Counted from the first letter of the stretch, positions 47,871 to 58,720 are shown. The stretch: 64,000 nucleotides of DNA from Zingiber officinale (GCF_018446385.1 NC_055987.1:10439705-10503704); one strand, 5' to 3'. Program-made: numbers and translations. The notes: generated by a model from the letters alone, not told the origin.

Positions 47871-48182
47871 CACAATAACCTAAATCAAGAAGACAAATGA
47901 CGGAAACCAGATTTCGTCAAATCTCATAAGCATACAGGATATCATGTAGAAACAGGGTACGCCCATCACGTAGGTTGAGCTTGCAAGTACCAATTCTTTT
48001 GACTTTAATTCTTGCATTGTTTTCTACATATATCCATTTGTTGCCAGCTGGTACTCGACGGTACTCCACAAATGTAACTCACTCCCAAGCTACATGGTTG
48101 GTTGCTTCTGAATTTATAATCCATAAAGGATAAGAATCAGTTAACAATATTGGACTAGCAACAAAATGCTCAAGAAAAGAAG
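47871..48182 (-). pseudogene. Copia protease region, degenerate
   Basis: Words such as WIINSEATNHV (where WxxDSGA is expected; the catalytic DSG is gone) and KLNLRDGRTLFLHDILY place it. Several stops. Confidence 0.65.
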
Positions 48183-48851
48183 ACACACTTGCATTGTTTC
48201 AATCTGGTTTTCTTTACTTTATTCTTGATTGGGTCTTGTCCCATAGTAGCAACTTCTTTCTTCTTTCCCTTCCCCTTCTTGAACCATTTCTTTTTCTTGG
48301 ATCCTAATGATCCAACAGAACCACTAGCCACATAGGTTAGTCCAAAACTCCTTGCGGATTCAACTCTCTCTGCCTACAATTCTACATGGCGTGAGATGTC
48401 AATGAAAGTCTTAATACTCTCACTGTGAGTTAGGGTCTACTTCATGGTCTCTCAAGAATATGGAAGGGAATGAATAACTACTTGAACCTGTTGTTCATCG
48501 ATCAACTCATGACCAGCAGTTTTAAGCTCTTGAATCATGTTTGACATCTCCTTGAGGTGTTGAACCATTGAAAGATTTGGACGCTTAATGTAGCTATCAA
48601 ACTTAATTGTTATCTTTAGAAGCTTGCTCAGACTTCCTCCACTATACTTTTCTCTAAGGGCTACCCAGACAGCATGAGCCGATGGTAATGGCTCATACTC
48701 AAATACTAGGGCATTCATCATTGAACTAATCAATATTCCCTTAGCAATGGAGTCCTTCCTTTTCCATGCCCTATAGGCATTGAGATCTCGTCTGTTCTGT
48801 GTAGTGGGATCTACAGGTCTTCCATAACCTATTTTATAAACTGTTCTGTGT
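48183..48851 (-). pseudogene. Copia gag, N-terminally truncated
   Basis: Frame to 48452 encodes LNAYRAWKRKDSIAKGIL, SAHAVWVALREKYSGGS, KFDSYIKRPNLSM and LKEMSNMIQELKTAGHELID, the UBN2/gag-polypeptide family of copia elements. A Lys-rich part follows with KKKEVATMGQDPIK. The first residues read from the antisense of the adjacent acidic ORF (48883-48852) and are not gag; the true junction is at about 48851. Confidence 0.8.
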
Positions 48852-49250
48852 CCTGAAGAATCTGAAGAGGATCCAGATCCCAAAGATATGGACCTCGAAG
48901 AATCTAAGGAGGATCCAGAAATGGATTCTGAAGATTTAGAGGAGGTTCCAAATCCTGCAGAATCTGAAGATGCTCCAGAAATGAACCTCGAAGAACTTAA
49001 AGAGAGTCTAGAAATGGATCCTAAAGATTTTGAGGAGGATCCAGAGATGGACCCCGAGGAGGATCTAGAGATGGATCCCGAAGAATCAGAGGAGGATCCT
49101 CAAGAGTGTGTAGAAGATCCAGAAATGGATCTGATGGATACATCTGAGGTTGATCCACCCATCATAGAGTCTGAGATAAATGGGATACAATTGCCCACTA
49201 CTCTAGCATTTATCCTAGTGGGAGTAGTGCTGGCCTATCTAGTTTATTAG
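48852..49250 (+). CDS. Acidic repeat protein with C-terminal hydrophobic segment
   Basis: Open frame from the junction to TAG at 49250; the first Met is at 48888 (120 residues) but the acidic repeats start at 48852, so the true N-terminus is probably lost. It consists of about ten short units of the form (D/N)PEESEEDPEM, extremely Glu/Asp-rich, then VDPPIIESEINGIQ and a 19-residue hydrophobic end LPTTLAFILVGVVLAYLVY that fits a tail anchor. The next frame, gag-like, starts 90 bp later. I do not recognise the family. It may be part of a diverged gag leader or a captured coding piece. No database match could be tested. Confidence 0.5.
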   Translation, partial: PEESEEDPDPKDMDLEESKEDPEMDSEDLEEVPNPAESEDAPEMNLEELKESLEMDPKDFEEDPEMDPEEDLEMDPEESEEDPQECVEDPEMDLMDTSEVDPPIIESEINGIQLPTTLAFILVGVVLAYLVY

Positions 49251-49339
49251 TGTTTTGTTTACTGTTGTTATGTACGGACAGTGTTAGCTCATTTAGTTTA
49301 TTAGTGTTCTTTTTCTCTGTTTCCTTGTGTGCAAGACCA

Positions 49340-50518
49340 ATGCCTCTTCAAGAAGGACGAAACCCCCACGAACCACCACCATACGATCAAGATTTCAACT
49401 ACTGGAAGCGATTAATGGAATGCTTCTTAGGAAGCCTAGATTTCGATAATGTGCTAATATTGAGAAAACCTTCTCAGGACTCGGAACTGAACAAAAATGT
49501 AAGTAAAATTATTTGTGGTGTTTTACCTAAGAATGTTTTATGCAGACTAGAAAAGTACAAGAATGCATATGAGTTTTGGATCCAGTTGATCAAACTTCAC
49601 AATGAGCCGTTGGAGTTAGAGGATCAAGAAAAAATCGAATTCGGACTCGAGTCAAATCCAATGGAAAATCCTACTGAATTAGGGGTTGCGCTCAAGATTA
49701 GTAATGTTTACCAAAATACCCCTGCTAATAGTAGTTTAAATAATCAGCATGATAATTTAGATAAGTATGAAATTATTCCAAGTATGGTGCATGATAATCT
49801 AGATCTAAATGATTTAAATTCAAAATCACAAAAGAATCTAGATTCTGATCAAGTCAATCAAGACTCTGATCAATTTGGCATCAACCTTGACTTGGTCAAA
49901 CAGAACAATGACTAAATCAATTCAAATAATTTAATTAATTCAGAAAATTTAAAATTAAGTGAGCATCTAGACATAAATAAGTCAAACATTAAAATAAATT
50001 CAAATTTAGAAGTTAAAAATGAGAAAATGGATAAAATCAATAATTACCTTAATAAAGTATTTAATAATCAAGATAAAATAAGTCTAGAAAATACTATCCA
50101 AAACCAATATAATATAATTAACAAAAAATTAAATTTTAAAGATAAAACTAATCTAATAAATTCAATTAATCATTTAAATTTAAAAGGTAAAGAAAATATA
50201 AGAATAAAATCAAACACTTTAACAAACTTAAAATTGAATGTTAAAGATAACATATTAAACAAAGATAATCTAGAAAATTTAAAATTAACAATTAATAAAA
50301 GGCTAAAAGATAAAACTTTAAAGAAATATAATTCAAACAATTTAATTAATTCAAATTTAAAAATTAATAAAAACTTAAACTTTAAAAATAAGCTATTAAA
50401 GAAAGATAATTCAATTAACCTAATAAAATTGAAATCGAAAGAAAATTTAAATATTAAATATACTCTTTTAAAGAAAAATAATTTAACCAATTTAATTAAT
50501 TTAAAATTAAAAACTTAA
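49340..50518 (+). pseudogene. Gag-like ORF with Lys/Asn-rich tail, one in-frame stop
   Basis: Met at 49340 (MPLQEGRNPHEPPPYD) rather than the earlier non-ATG codons. Residues 18-90 follow the copia gag pattern: FNYWKRLMECFLGSLDF, then SKIICGVLPKNVLCRL and AYEFWIQLIKLH. The frame stops with TAA at 49913-49915, yet the same frame is open again to 50518. That second part is almost only Leu, Lys, Asn, Ile, with units like LKKDNSINLIKLK. No CCHC zinc knuckle or protease is seen. It would package element RNA if intact. The low-complexity tail looks like expansion of AT-rich repeats that kept the frame. Confidence 0.6.
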
Positions 50519-51120
50519 ATTTAAATTACAAATTAAACATTAAAACTTAACTAAAACCAACTCTAATTATACAAAAATCTTAAAATAAAAAGCTAATAAT
50601 TCAGGGGGAGGCTCCAGAATAGCTGGCACCTCCAAAAATAATCTACCCGATAGGATAACCAAAAGTAACTTACCCGACAGGGTAACTGAAACCCACCTAC
50701 TCGACAAGGTAATTAGGACTAGTTAAGAAAGAACAAAAGTTTAACTTGACCTATGGTACTGGTGAAGTTTTGGATGATAGTATGTTAGGGAAGTTTAGTC
50801 TATGCATGTCTAGGAAGATATGGCTTTGACCTGGTGCATTTAGCTAAGTGAAACTAATCGAAACTACCCCTTACGGATTCTAACTAGTTAAACCAAGGTT
50901 TTGTATTAAGTTCAGTGGATATGACTATTTGGAAAACCTCAAAGGCATGGTTACTCTAATGATGTCCAGGTGACTCACCATAGCCTAGAAGTTTATCCAA
51001 AAAATGTCTATTTGTTGAGTCCAAAGTTAAACCGGAATCTAACGCAAAGTTAAACCAAACTCTAGAATGGAATCTAATTCATCTCACAAAACTATAGGAT
51101 TCCCTAATTGAGAATTTAGA
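50519..51120 (+). other. Non-coding interior of the SIRE-like element
   Basis: Contains a polypurine tract (tcagggggagg at 50601) and three degenerate copies of ac(t/c)(c/t)acccgacagggtaac-like words near 50640-50715. No coding frame. Confidence 0.5.
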
Positions 51121-52560
51121 TCAGGTGAGATGATAAAAGATTTAAAATTAAATTAAAATTAAAATTAAACTAAAATTAGAGTAAATTAAATTAAAATTAA
51201 AATAAAAATTAGAGTAAATTAAATTAAAATTAAAATTAAATAAAAATTAGTATTAAATTAAAATTAGAGTAAATTAATTTAAATATAAATTTAAATTAAA
51301 TTAAAATTAGAGTAAATTAAATTAAATTAAAATTAAGTTAACTAAAAATTAGTTTAAAAATCCTTTCAACATAAAAAAAAATTTATTTATTTTTAAAAAA
51401 ATCTTTTTAACTTAAAAAATTTATTTTAAAACAATCATTTAAAAATCATTCTATAAATCTATTTAAAAACTCTTTTTAAAATTATTTAAAAATTCTTTTA
51501 AAAATTATTTTAAAAATCTTTTAAAAATCTTTTAAAAATTATTTTAAAAATCTTTTAAAAATTATTTTAAAAATTATTTAACAACTATTTTAAAAAATCA
51601 TTTTTAAAAGTTTCAAAAATTATTTAAAAATTCTTTTAAAATTTATTTAAATATTCTTTTAAAAATTCTTTAAAAATTTATTTCAAAAATCTTTTAAAAA
51701 TTATTTTAAAACTCTATTAAAAAACATTTTAAAAACTTTTTTAAAAATTATTTTAAACTCTTTTAAAAATTATTTAAAAATTCTTTTAAAAAATTATTTA
51801 CAAATTCTTTTAAAAATTATTTAAAAATTCTTTTAAAAATTATTTAAAAATTCGTTTAAAAAAGAATTTAAAAATTCTTTCAAAAATTATTTAAAATTCT
51901 TTTAAAAATTATTTTAAACTCTTTTAAAAATTATTTAAAAATTCTTTTAAAAAATTATTTACAAATTCTTTTAAAAATTATTTAAAAATTCTTTTAAAAA
52001 TTATTTAAAAATTCGTTTAAAAAAGAATTTAAAAATTCTTTCAAAAATTATTTAAAATTCTTTTAAAAATTATTTAAAAATTCTTTTAAAAATTTATTTT
52101 TAAAACTCTTTAGAAAATCATTTTAAAAAACTTTTAAAAATTATTTAAAAATTCTTTTCAAAATTTATTTTAAAAACTCTTTTAAAAATCATTTTAAAAA
52201 TTATTTAAAAAACTCTTTTAAAAATTATTTTAAAAATTATTTTAAAAATTATTTTAAAAATTATTTTAGAAATTATTTAAAAAACTCTATTAAAAATCAT
52301 TTTAAAAACATTTAAAAATTATTTAAATATTCTTCTAAAAATTATTTTAAAACTATTTTAAAAATTATTTTAGAACTCTTTTAAAAATTATTTTAAAACT
52401 CTTTTAAAAATTATTTAAAAATTCTTTTAAATATTATTTAAAAAACTTTTAAAAATCATTTTAAAAATTATTTTAAAAACTCTTTTTTAAAACTATTTAA
52501 AAAAATATTTTAAAAACTCTTTTAAAAATTATTTTAAACTCTTTTAAAAATTCTTTTGAA
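51120..52560. repeat. AT-rich tandem array
   Basis: Two parts: 51140-51350 with attaaaattagagtaa units, and 51380-52560 with units of about 22-24 bp, ttttaaaaattatttaaaaa-like. The array contains a higher-order perfect duplication (51750-52072). Almost no G or C. Confidence 0.92.
51750..52072. repeat. Perfect 161-bp duplication within the AT array
   Basis: 51750-51910 and 51911-52072 read identically by eye, including the rare marker words ttatttacaaattc and attcgtttaaaaaag. Other units of the array differ from one another, so this duplication is recent. Confidence 0.85.
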
Positions 52561-54688
52561 TATTTGTTTTCACTTTAATAAAATTTTGTTAACTTAAAAA
52601 AATAAATTATTTTTATAGTTTATTTTAACTTTAAAAATTGTTATTTAGACTTCAAACTTATTTTTAACCTTAAACATTATTTGAAGTTTAAAATTATTTT
52701 TAAACTTAATTTAACTTAACTGAAAATTAAAACTTAATATTGAAATTACAATTAAATTTTAAAAATTTAACTTAAATTTAAAATTAAACTTAAACTTAAA
52801 TTAACCACTAATATTAATTTAAATCTAAAATCGAAACTGAATTAAACGTATGTTAATTGCTATATTATTTAAACACTATTTTAGAAATCCTGTTAAAAAT
52901 TCCTTAAAATAAAATAATAAAAAAATTCTTTTAAATTCATTTAAAACTTAGACATCTAACTTAAAAACTTAAATTCCATGAACTTAAACTTTAAACTTAA
53001 TTATGTAATTAATAAGTAGAACTTAATTGTTTAAGTCTAATATTATTTAAGAACTAAAATTGACTTGAATTAAACCTTATTTAACTGTGTTTAATAACTT
53101 TAACTTCATGCTAACTTCTAACTAAATTAATCCTACTTAAAAGGAAGTAAATAAATAAAAATTAATTATAACTAACATTTTCATTGATCAATTAATACGA
53201 AGTTTAAATTCTTTTACTAAGTATTAAATTATTAAATCAAATAAAAATTAATCAATAAATTATTGATAATGGTTAACTGTTATTGAATTGATAAAATCTT
53301 ATTTTATTTAACTTTAAACTGAAGCTTAAGCACCTGAATCTAAAATTAATTATTGATTAATCAAACTCAAATAAACAATTATACCAAGGATACAGAAATA
53401 ATTATGTAAATAATATAAGTATTACTAAATCTCCTAGAACACTTAGGTAGAAAAATGTGTTAGGGCTTTGAAATTCAACACATCCAAACCTTAGCATTAT
53501 ATTAAGAGGGAGAAATAAAATAAGGAGGATTAATAAATTAAGGGAGGAAAATAAATTAAAGGAGTATCAAATTCAGGGGGAGGTTTATTTTTTTTAATTA
53601 TCTCCTTAAGTGTTATTTTTTTTTTTTAATTTTCTCTTCAAAATCTCTTTAGAAAATTCTACCTCAATTTATTTTAAAAAAAAATTACTTTGAAAATCTT
53701 ATATTAAATATTCTTAGCAAATATTTTCAAAAGCTTTATAATGTCAGGGGGAGCAATAATTATTTTCACATCTATTTTTTTAAAATATTTTTGAAATTAG
53801 GTTTTGGAAAATATTCTTCTAAAAATATTTTAGAAATGTGTTTATGAAACCCAACCTTTGTAAAACTAAGTTTTATGTTAATTATTTTTTAAAACTTGGT
53901 TTTGAAAAATATATGTTATAAACTTGGTTTGAAAACTGGTTTTGAAAATCGAATGTTACAAACTTAATTTTGAATGATTTTTCAAACTTAATGTTAAAAA
54001 TTAATTTAAGAAAATAGAAACTTAATTTTTTAAATTAGATTTCATAAACTTAACTTTGAAAAATTAGATTTTGAATATTGAATTTTACCTGGTTTTTGAA
54101 AATTTTACTTTTGTAAAATTATCTTTATAGAATTTATGTTTGAAAAATGTTTCAAGTTCAAGTTTATTTTGAAAAATTTTGGAACATATAAACTTATGTT
54201 TGGAAGTTTGGATTTTTTTTGGTTAACTTTAAACTTATACTTGAAAAATTAGCTTTTATAAATTTATGATTGCAATAATTATCTTTTGAAAATTAATCTG
54301 CAAACTTACTAGTAAGATATGTTGCTAAATTAGTTATCTTTCTAACTTAGTCATTTTTCAAAACTTAGCTATTTTGGAAAAGTTACTAAAAATTACTCTT
54401 TCTAAGTTATCTTTCTTATAACTTAGCTATTTTAAAAAGGATAAAAGATACTTTTTAAAGCAAAATTTCTCATTATTTAACTCCCATCTAATTTGTGTTT
54501 GCATTTTTTTGCAATGTTTTTGTATTTATGATTATTTGATTCATGTTTATGTTTGATGAATGCCAAAGGGGGAGGGTTAGGTGGTTAAGTTAGCTAAAAC
54601 AAATTGAAAATAAAAACTAACTTAAAAACTTGTTAATGCTTGTTTTACTTACATTTTACACTAACTTAATCAAGTTGTCATTCCATCA
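52561..54688 (+). other. AT-rich interior with repeated polypurine tracts
   Basis: No coding frame. Polypurine tracts (caggggga or aagggggag) at about 53573, 53744 and 54566. Between 53780 and 54330 a loose repeat with (g/a)aaacttg(g/a)ttttgaaaa words is present. Confidence 0.6.
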
Positions 54689-54701
54689 AAAAGGGGGAGA
54701 T
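54689..54701 (+). other. Polypurine tract next to the 3' LTR
   Basis: AAAAGGGGGAGAT abuts TGTTGG of the LTR. It primes plus-strand DNA synthesis in LTR retroelements. Confidence 0.85.
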
Positions 54702-55713
54702 TGTTGGTGCGGTTAGCACTAACGGTCTAACCCAGGTTTTGATGAATGACAAAGTAGGTTAAGTTAGTTTTGTTGTTGATCTAACACTCCGCAGGTGTGC
54801 GGGAGAAGCCGACGAGTCAGTGGCGCGGATGTCAGCACGAAGCCCCGCCTAGGTTGGCGGTCGATCGGATAGCACGGCACGAAGTCGAAGCAGCGGGTCG
54901 GGGCCGAGCGTTTGATGCGAAGTCCGATTAGGTCGATGGGTGGCCGGATATGCACACGGGTCAGACGGGTGAAGGGCGACTATACGTCCAGGCGGTAAGT
55001 GGAGGTAAGTCACTAGGGGAGGTGGCCGGCTGAAGGGCGTGGAAGGAACTTAGGCGTCGATCCGACTTAGAATCATTTCAAACTCTAAGTCGAGATCTTG
55101 ACTAGATTCCGGTCTCGGGAGACAAATCTAATTACTATTTTTATCTATAATTAGCTTGCAATATGTTGCAGGGTATAATTGACTCGGACTAAAGGTTTTC
55201 TTACAAGAAGGAATCTGTTGGAAAACCAAGGTCGGCGCGCTAGAGGCACCCGCGGGTCGAGCACCGGTACCGGTGGGCCGAGTACCCGGCGAGGTAGATT
55301 CTATCATCTTGGCCGTCGCCACGTCGAGGCCGTCTGGTTGCGGGTCACGTCATGGTCGCGCCCTAAAGGTCAAGGCGCCCAGAGCCTCCTATATAAGGTG
55401 GGTCAGGAGCTCTTACAACAATCGACAATCGATCTTCGGATGCTCTCACGAGCCAAAGCTCACCGACAAGTTTCTTTTTCTTTCTGTCTTCATAATTGTC
55501 GCATTTTTTTTACTAATAATTCATGTACTTTCGTTGTAATTCTCATTTCGAATTATTAGTGATTGTCCACCGAAAGCACCCTTGTGTGCGAGCCTTGGAG
55601 TAGAAGTCGACACAGGCTCCGAACCAAGTAAAAAGAACTTGTGTTAGCCTTGCTCTTTTCTTCTTATTCTTTTTCCGCTATGCTTACCTCTATCGATTCT
55701 TCACGGTCCAACA
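54702..55713 (+). repeat. 3' LTR of the SIRE-like element
   Basis: 1012 bp, TGTTGGTGCGG at the start and GGTCCAACA at the end, forming the TGTTGG/CCAACA inverted ends. It contains ttttgatgaatgacaaa (54739) and ttggagtagaagtcg (55597), both shared with the solo LTR at 7868-13358. The GC-rich centre (54790-55410) contrasts with the AT-rich element body. Confidence 0.85.
55386..55400 (+). promoter_or_regulatory. LTR TATA box
   Basis: CCTATATAAGGTGGG, about 30 bp upstream of a probable start of transcription near 55420; typical of an LTR core promoter. Confidence 0.6.
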
Positions 55714-57137
55714 ATAGACATCATCTCTATGGACCTCACTGACCAGTGTCGCTCCCGTACGATGATCAAACACCTGAAAATAGGAATCAATGAAAAGAAA
55801 TGTAATAAGATTAGTAGTACAAAGTGTAGCGACAAAAATCAAATTTTTTGACATAAATGACACAAATAAAACATTGGAAAAAACTAAAGAAAAAGATGAA
55901 GTGGAGAAAGAGAAAGAATCAGTGTGTGTAATGGGTAGTCCAGAACCATCACCAATAATGACGCTATCATTCCCAGAGTAAGACTCATGCAACGAGACAG
56001 TAATGAGATCAGTGGTGATATGATGAGAGGCACCAAAATCAACCACCCATTCTAGAGAATCGGACGGAGGTGTAAAATGAACGGTAGTATGCGCAAATGG
56101 TGCACTATACACGGGACGTGGAGCACGGGGAGGAGCAGGTAGAAGAAGGGCAAGCATCGAGGCAGTCATATGACTACACTGGTGACTAGAGTGACCTTGG
56201 ACACCATAAATCTGACATTGCCCAAGATAACGATTAGGACTAGACACAGTTGGATGTGCAGGAGGACGTGCAGGCAACCTAGGAGTAAACCACCACGATA
56301 GTTTGGATATCGATTACGAAAATTTTTTTTTGGAGCCACAAGAGCAGTCATTGGCGTCAAAGATGGAGATGGTGTCGAGACTTTTAACTGGGCTTCATAG
56401 CTAAGGAGCTGCTCGAATAGCTCATCAAAGGTAATAGAGAGGTCATGAACTTGTAGAGCATGTGAGATATTGCAGTAGTCTTGGCTAGCTAAGACCATTT
56501 AGGACACGAATGGAGAGCTCATCAAAGTCAACTGTGACATTCATAAGCATAAGAGCGTCAATATTTCTTTTGTTGTTCTGCATATAATCAGTGATAGATA
56601 TATTATCTTTTTGAGGGATAGCAAGATTTTGATGATGAGTCATAATCCTGCCACGTAAGCGAGCAGCGTAGGTTCTCTCCAATGTCTGCCATGTGTCTCT
56701 AGATGAAGTTGATAAAAAAAATAAATTGCATAAGAGTAGGAGACATCAAACCTATAATAGCGTTGAGGAGAAGTTGATCTTGACGGAGCTAGAGAATATG
56801 ATCAGGATTTGCTTGAGGGAGCGTGACGTCTATAAGCATTATCTGCGCAGGGGACAGGGACGTGAGTCATCAACAAAACCCAGTAAGTCATATCCGAATA
56901 GAATAGACGTGAACTACAAGTGCCAGACAAAGTAATTGGAGGTGGTGAGTTTCAACGGTGCCTAAACATTGACGTTGAGAACCACAAGAGCGGAAGGTGA
57001 ATCAAGAGTATTTGTGAGAGATAGCCGGCGAGTGATGTCATCAGTGGCAACCATTGTAGAAGATGGTCGATGGGTATTGTGGAGAAAAGAAAAAAAAAAA
57101 AAAAAAGGTTGCTTTAAAGCTTAACACTTTAATACCA
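55714..57137 (-). pseudogene. Second minus-strand copia gag and protease start, cut by the SIRE-like LTR
   Basis: From the start Met at 57053: MVATDDITRRLSLTN, then stops, then SITDYMQNNKRNIDALMLM (56600), ITFDELFEQLLSYE and a truncated zinc knuckle CQIYGVQGHSSHQC (CX2CX4HX4C-like; one position departs). The protease start has WVVDFGASHHIT, where DSGA is usual, so the Ser is replaced by Phe. The last residues before 55714 are DDVYCW, after which LTR sequence begins. Different in sequence from the gag at 48851. Confidence 0.78.
57124..57137 (-). other. Degenerate copia primer-binding site
   Basis: On the minus strand TGGTATTAAAGTGT follows the LTR end; the usual site is TGGTATCAGAGC. Confidence 0.55.
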
Positions 57138-57560
57138 TGTTAACGATAGAATTCACACACTTTATTAATGATAACATGTAATATATAAATACTATGACAA
57201 ATGAAAAATAAGAAAACACATAAAATAGGAAAAATATTAACTATAAAAAATAAATAAATATTTTCTAATAATAATTATTTTTTAATAATTAAGAAATAAA
57301 TAAGTATTTTTTTAATAATAATGATTTTCTAATAATTAGAAAATAAATAAATATGTACTAATAATAATTATTTCATAATAAGAAGCACTCGATAAAAAGC
57401 TCGTATGAGTTACGAGTAACCTTAGTATATCTCGTATATAAGGGTAATAATAGAGGCTAATTTGAAAGGTTTCATTATTAAAATATTTGATAATATTTTA
57501 TATATTTTATAAAAATGTAAACTATATTACGTTTATTCTAAACGAGTGGTCAGCGTACAA
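57138..57560 (-). repeat. 5' LTR of the second minus-strand copia element
   Basis: Plus-strand view starts tgttaacgatag at 57138. A minus-strand TATA box CTTATATACGAG lies at about 57446-57435. The right border is approximate. It includes AT-rich aataattatttt repeats at 57240-57380. Confidence 0.5.
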
Positions 57561-58100
57561 CCAACCACCCTTTATGATTTATTTTTTTGATTCAAGACAC
57601 TCATGGTGGTAAAAAGGTGAATACGCTCGCCCCCAGCGCCCCCGTCAACCCATCCCAGGGTCAACACGGAGAAGGTAAATCACGGGTGGCTATTAGCCTT
57701 TGGAATAGTGACTAGCACATAAGAGAGGTATTTACCTCGACTTTACCAAGAAAGGTGTGCGTTGACATTAAATCTACATTTCTTACTTAAATATGTCTTT
57801 GACATTGACTTGTACACTAGAGTTAGATCAGTTAATTTTCATTTTTTTTAACATCAAAATCCATTTACGGAGGTCTTGTCATATAATTAATAAATATTGT
57901 CTATTTATTGATGGACTTAGAGAGCTTTAATTATATTTATTTTAGTTCATATAGATTTTTGGGATTATAAGGAGTTCAAATATATTATCCATTATTTATT
58001 TCGACTTCTCGGGATGTTAAAATATAATAAATAAGAATTACCAAAATTTTCTACTGATTTCATATCATGCCCAACTAGGGAATTATATGATTCTATATCA
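57561..58100. other. Intergenic DNA, nothing recognisable
   Basis: Mixed AT-rich sequence with a short GC-richer part at 57620-57680. No frame or repeat identified. Confidence 0.4.
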
Positions 58101-58720
58101 GTTCAAATAAACTATCTGATCCTGTCGGGAAGCTGAGAAGACGAACCTGTCGGAATGACGTGTCTGGAAGGTTGACAGCATCTCGATGACCCGGAGGGTG
58201 AGCTGTCTTCTGTGTTGACCGAATCGCCAAAAGTCCTCTGGCCCATAATCCCTACAGTCAGCGACCGGGTCGTCCCGGTCTCTGGTACCTCGGTGCTTGA
58301 GGCGAATCCCAAAAATATATAAGCAGTCGAATACTAATAACATAATAGTGAAATGAATGCAGGAAAGGTACGGTAACGTACCCTGGCCCCGAGGGGGCGC
58401 CCTCGGATGGATGGGTGAACTGATCGCGCTGCTGATCGAGTCGTCGCGACCCTGACAAGTGGATGGATGTGAACCTGCTGAGGAACCATATCTGAGGGTG
58501 ACGACACGGAATCCGATGAAGCCTGGATCCGGAAAGTGGCATGTAGGCCGGGATATGACAATGGCTCGCAGGCCGATACGCGGCACACAGGCCGGATAGT
58601 ACAAATAACTCACAAGCATAATAATAGTGCGAAGAATGAAATACCACGACTCGATGGCCGAAACCACATCGGCTCGCAGGCCGAACATCATCTTAGCCCG
58701 AAGGCCGGAATAAACAAACC
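58101..58720. repeat. Repeat-like GC-rich DNA with aggccg motifs
   Basis: The motif (t/c)(g/a)(c/t)aggccg(g/a) recurs at about 58548, 58569, 58590, 58676 and 58699, often after ggctcg or cacac. Several open frames cross the region on the minus strand (up to 197 codons), but they overlap in three frames and show no domain, so I treat it as repeat DNA. Confidence 0.45.

Larger units (their letters stand above)
43391..48851 (-). mobile_element. Copia LTR retrotransposon, minus strand, 5' truncated
   Basis: From high to low coordinates: gag (48851-48182), protease/gag-pre-integrase (about 48180-47626), integrase (47618-47034), reverse transcriptase (46548-45640) and RNase H (45600-45050), then a 3' LTR-like region down to about 43390. 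This is the copia order. The gag is cut at 48851, where plus-strand sequence of another element begins, so no 5' LTR is present. Frameshifts and stops throughout. Confidence 0.82.
48852..55713 (+). mobile_element. SIRE-like non-autonomous LTR element without pol
   Basis: The right end is a full LTR (54702-55713, TGTTGG to CCAACA) preceded by a polypurine tract. Inside, from left: an acidic ORF, a gag-like ORF with Lys/Asn-rich tail, a short non-coding part, an AT-rich tandem array, and AT-rich DNA with repeated polypurine tracts. No protease, RT, RNase H or integrase word is seen on either strand in 5.8 kb. Multiple polypurine tracts upstream of the 3' LTR are a known habit of SIRE/Maximus copia elements. 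The left end is cut at 48851 and the 5' LTR is missing, so loss of pol by truncation is possible only if gene order were unusual; gag is present, so an internal absence of pol is the simpler reading. Confidence 0.65.

Noticed and set aside
48856..48883. Ser-rich N-terminus of the minus-strand copia gag
   Set aside because: It is the antisense of the acidic repeat ORF; gag homology starts only at about 48851.
49250..49339. Upstream hydrophobic extension of the gag-like ORF starting at a non-ATG codon
   Set aside because: The first ATG in frame (49340) fits the gag N-terminus; the upstream hydrophobic stretch has no start codon and lies right after the acidic ORF stop.
51380..52560. CRISPR-like array
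   Set aside because: Regular short units, but AT-only, no unique spacers, and plant nuclear context; it is a simple tandem array.
58098..58691. 197-codon minus-strand frame
   Set aside because: Three frames overlap on the same strand and the DNA is built of aggccg repeats; no family recognised.
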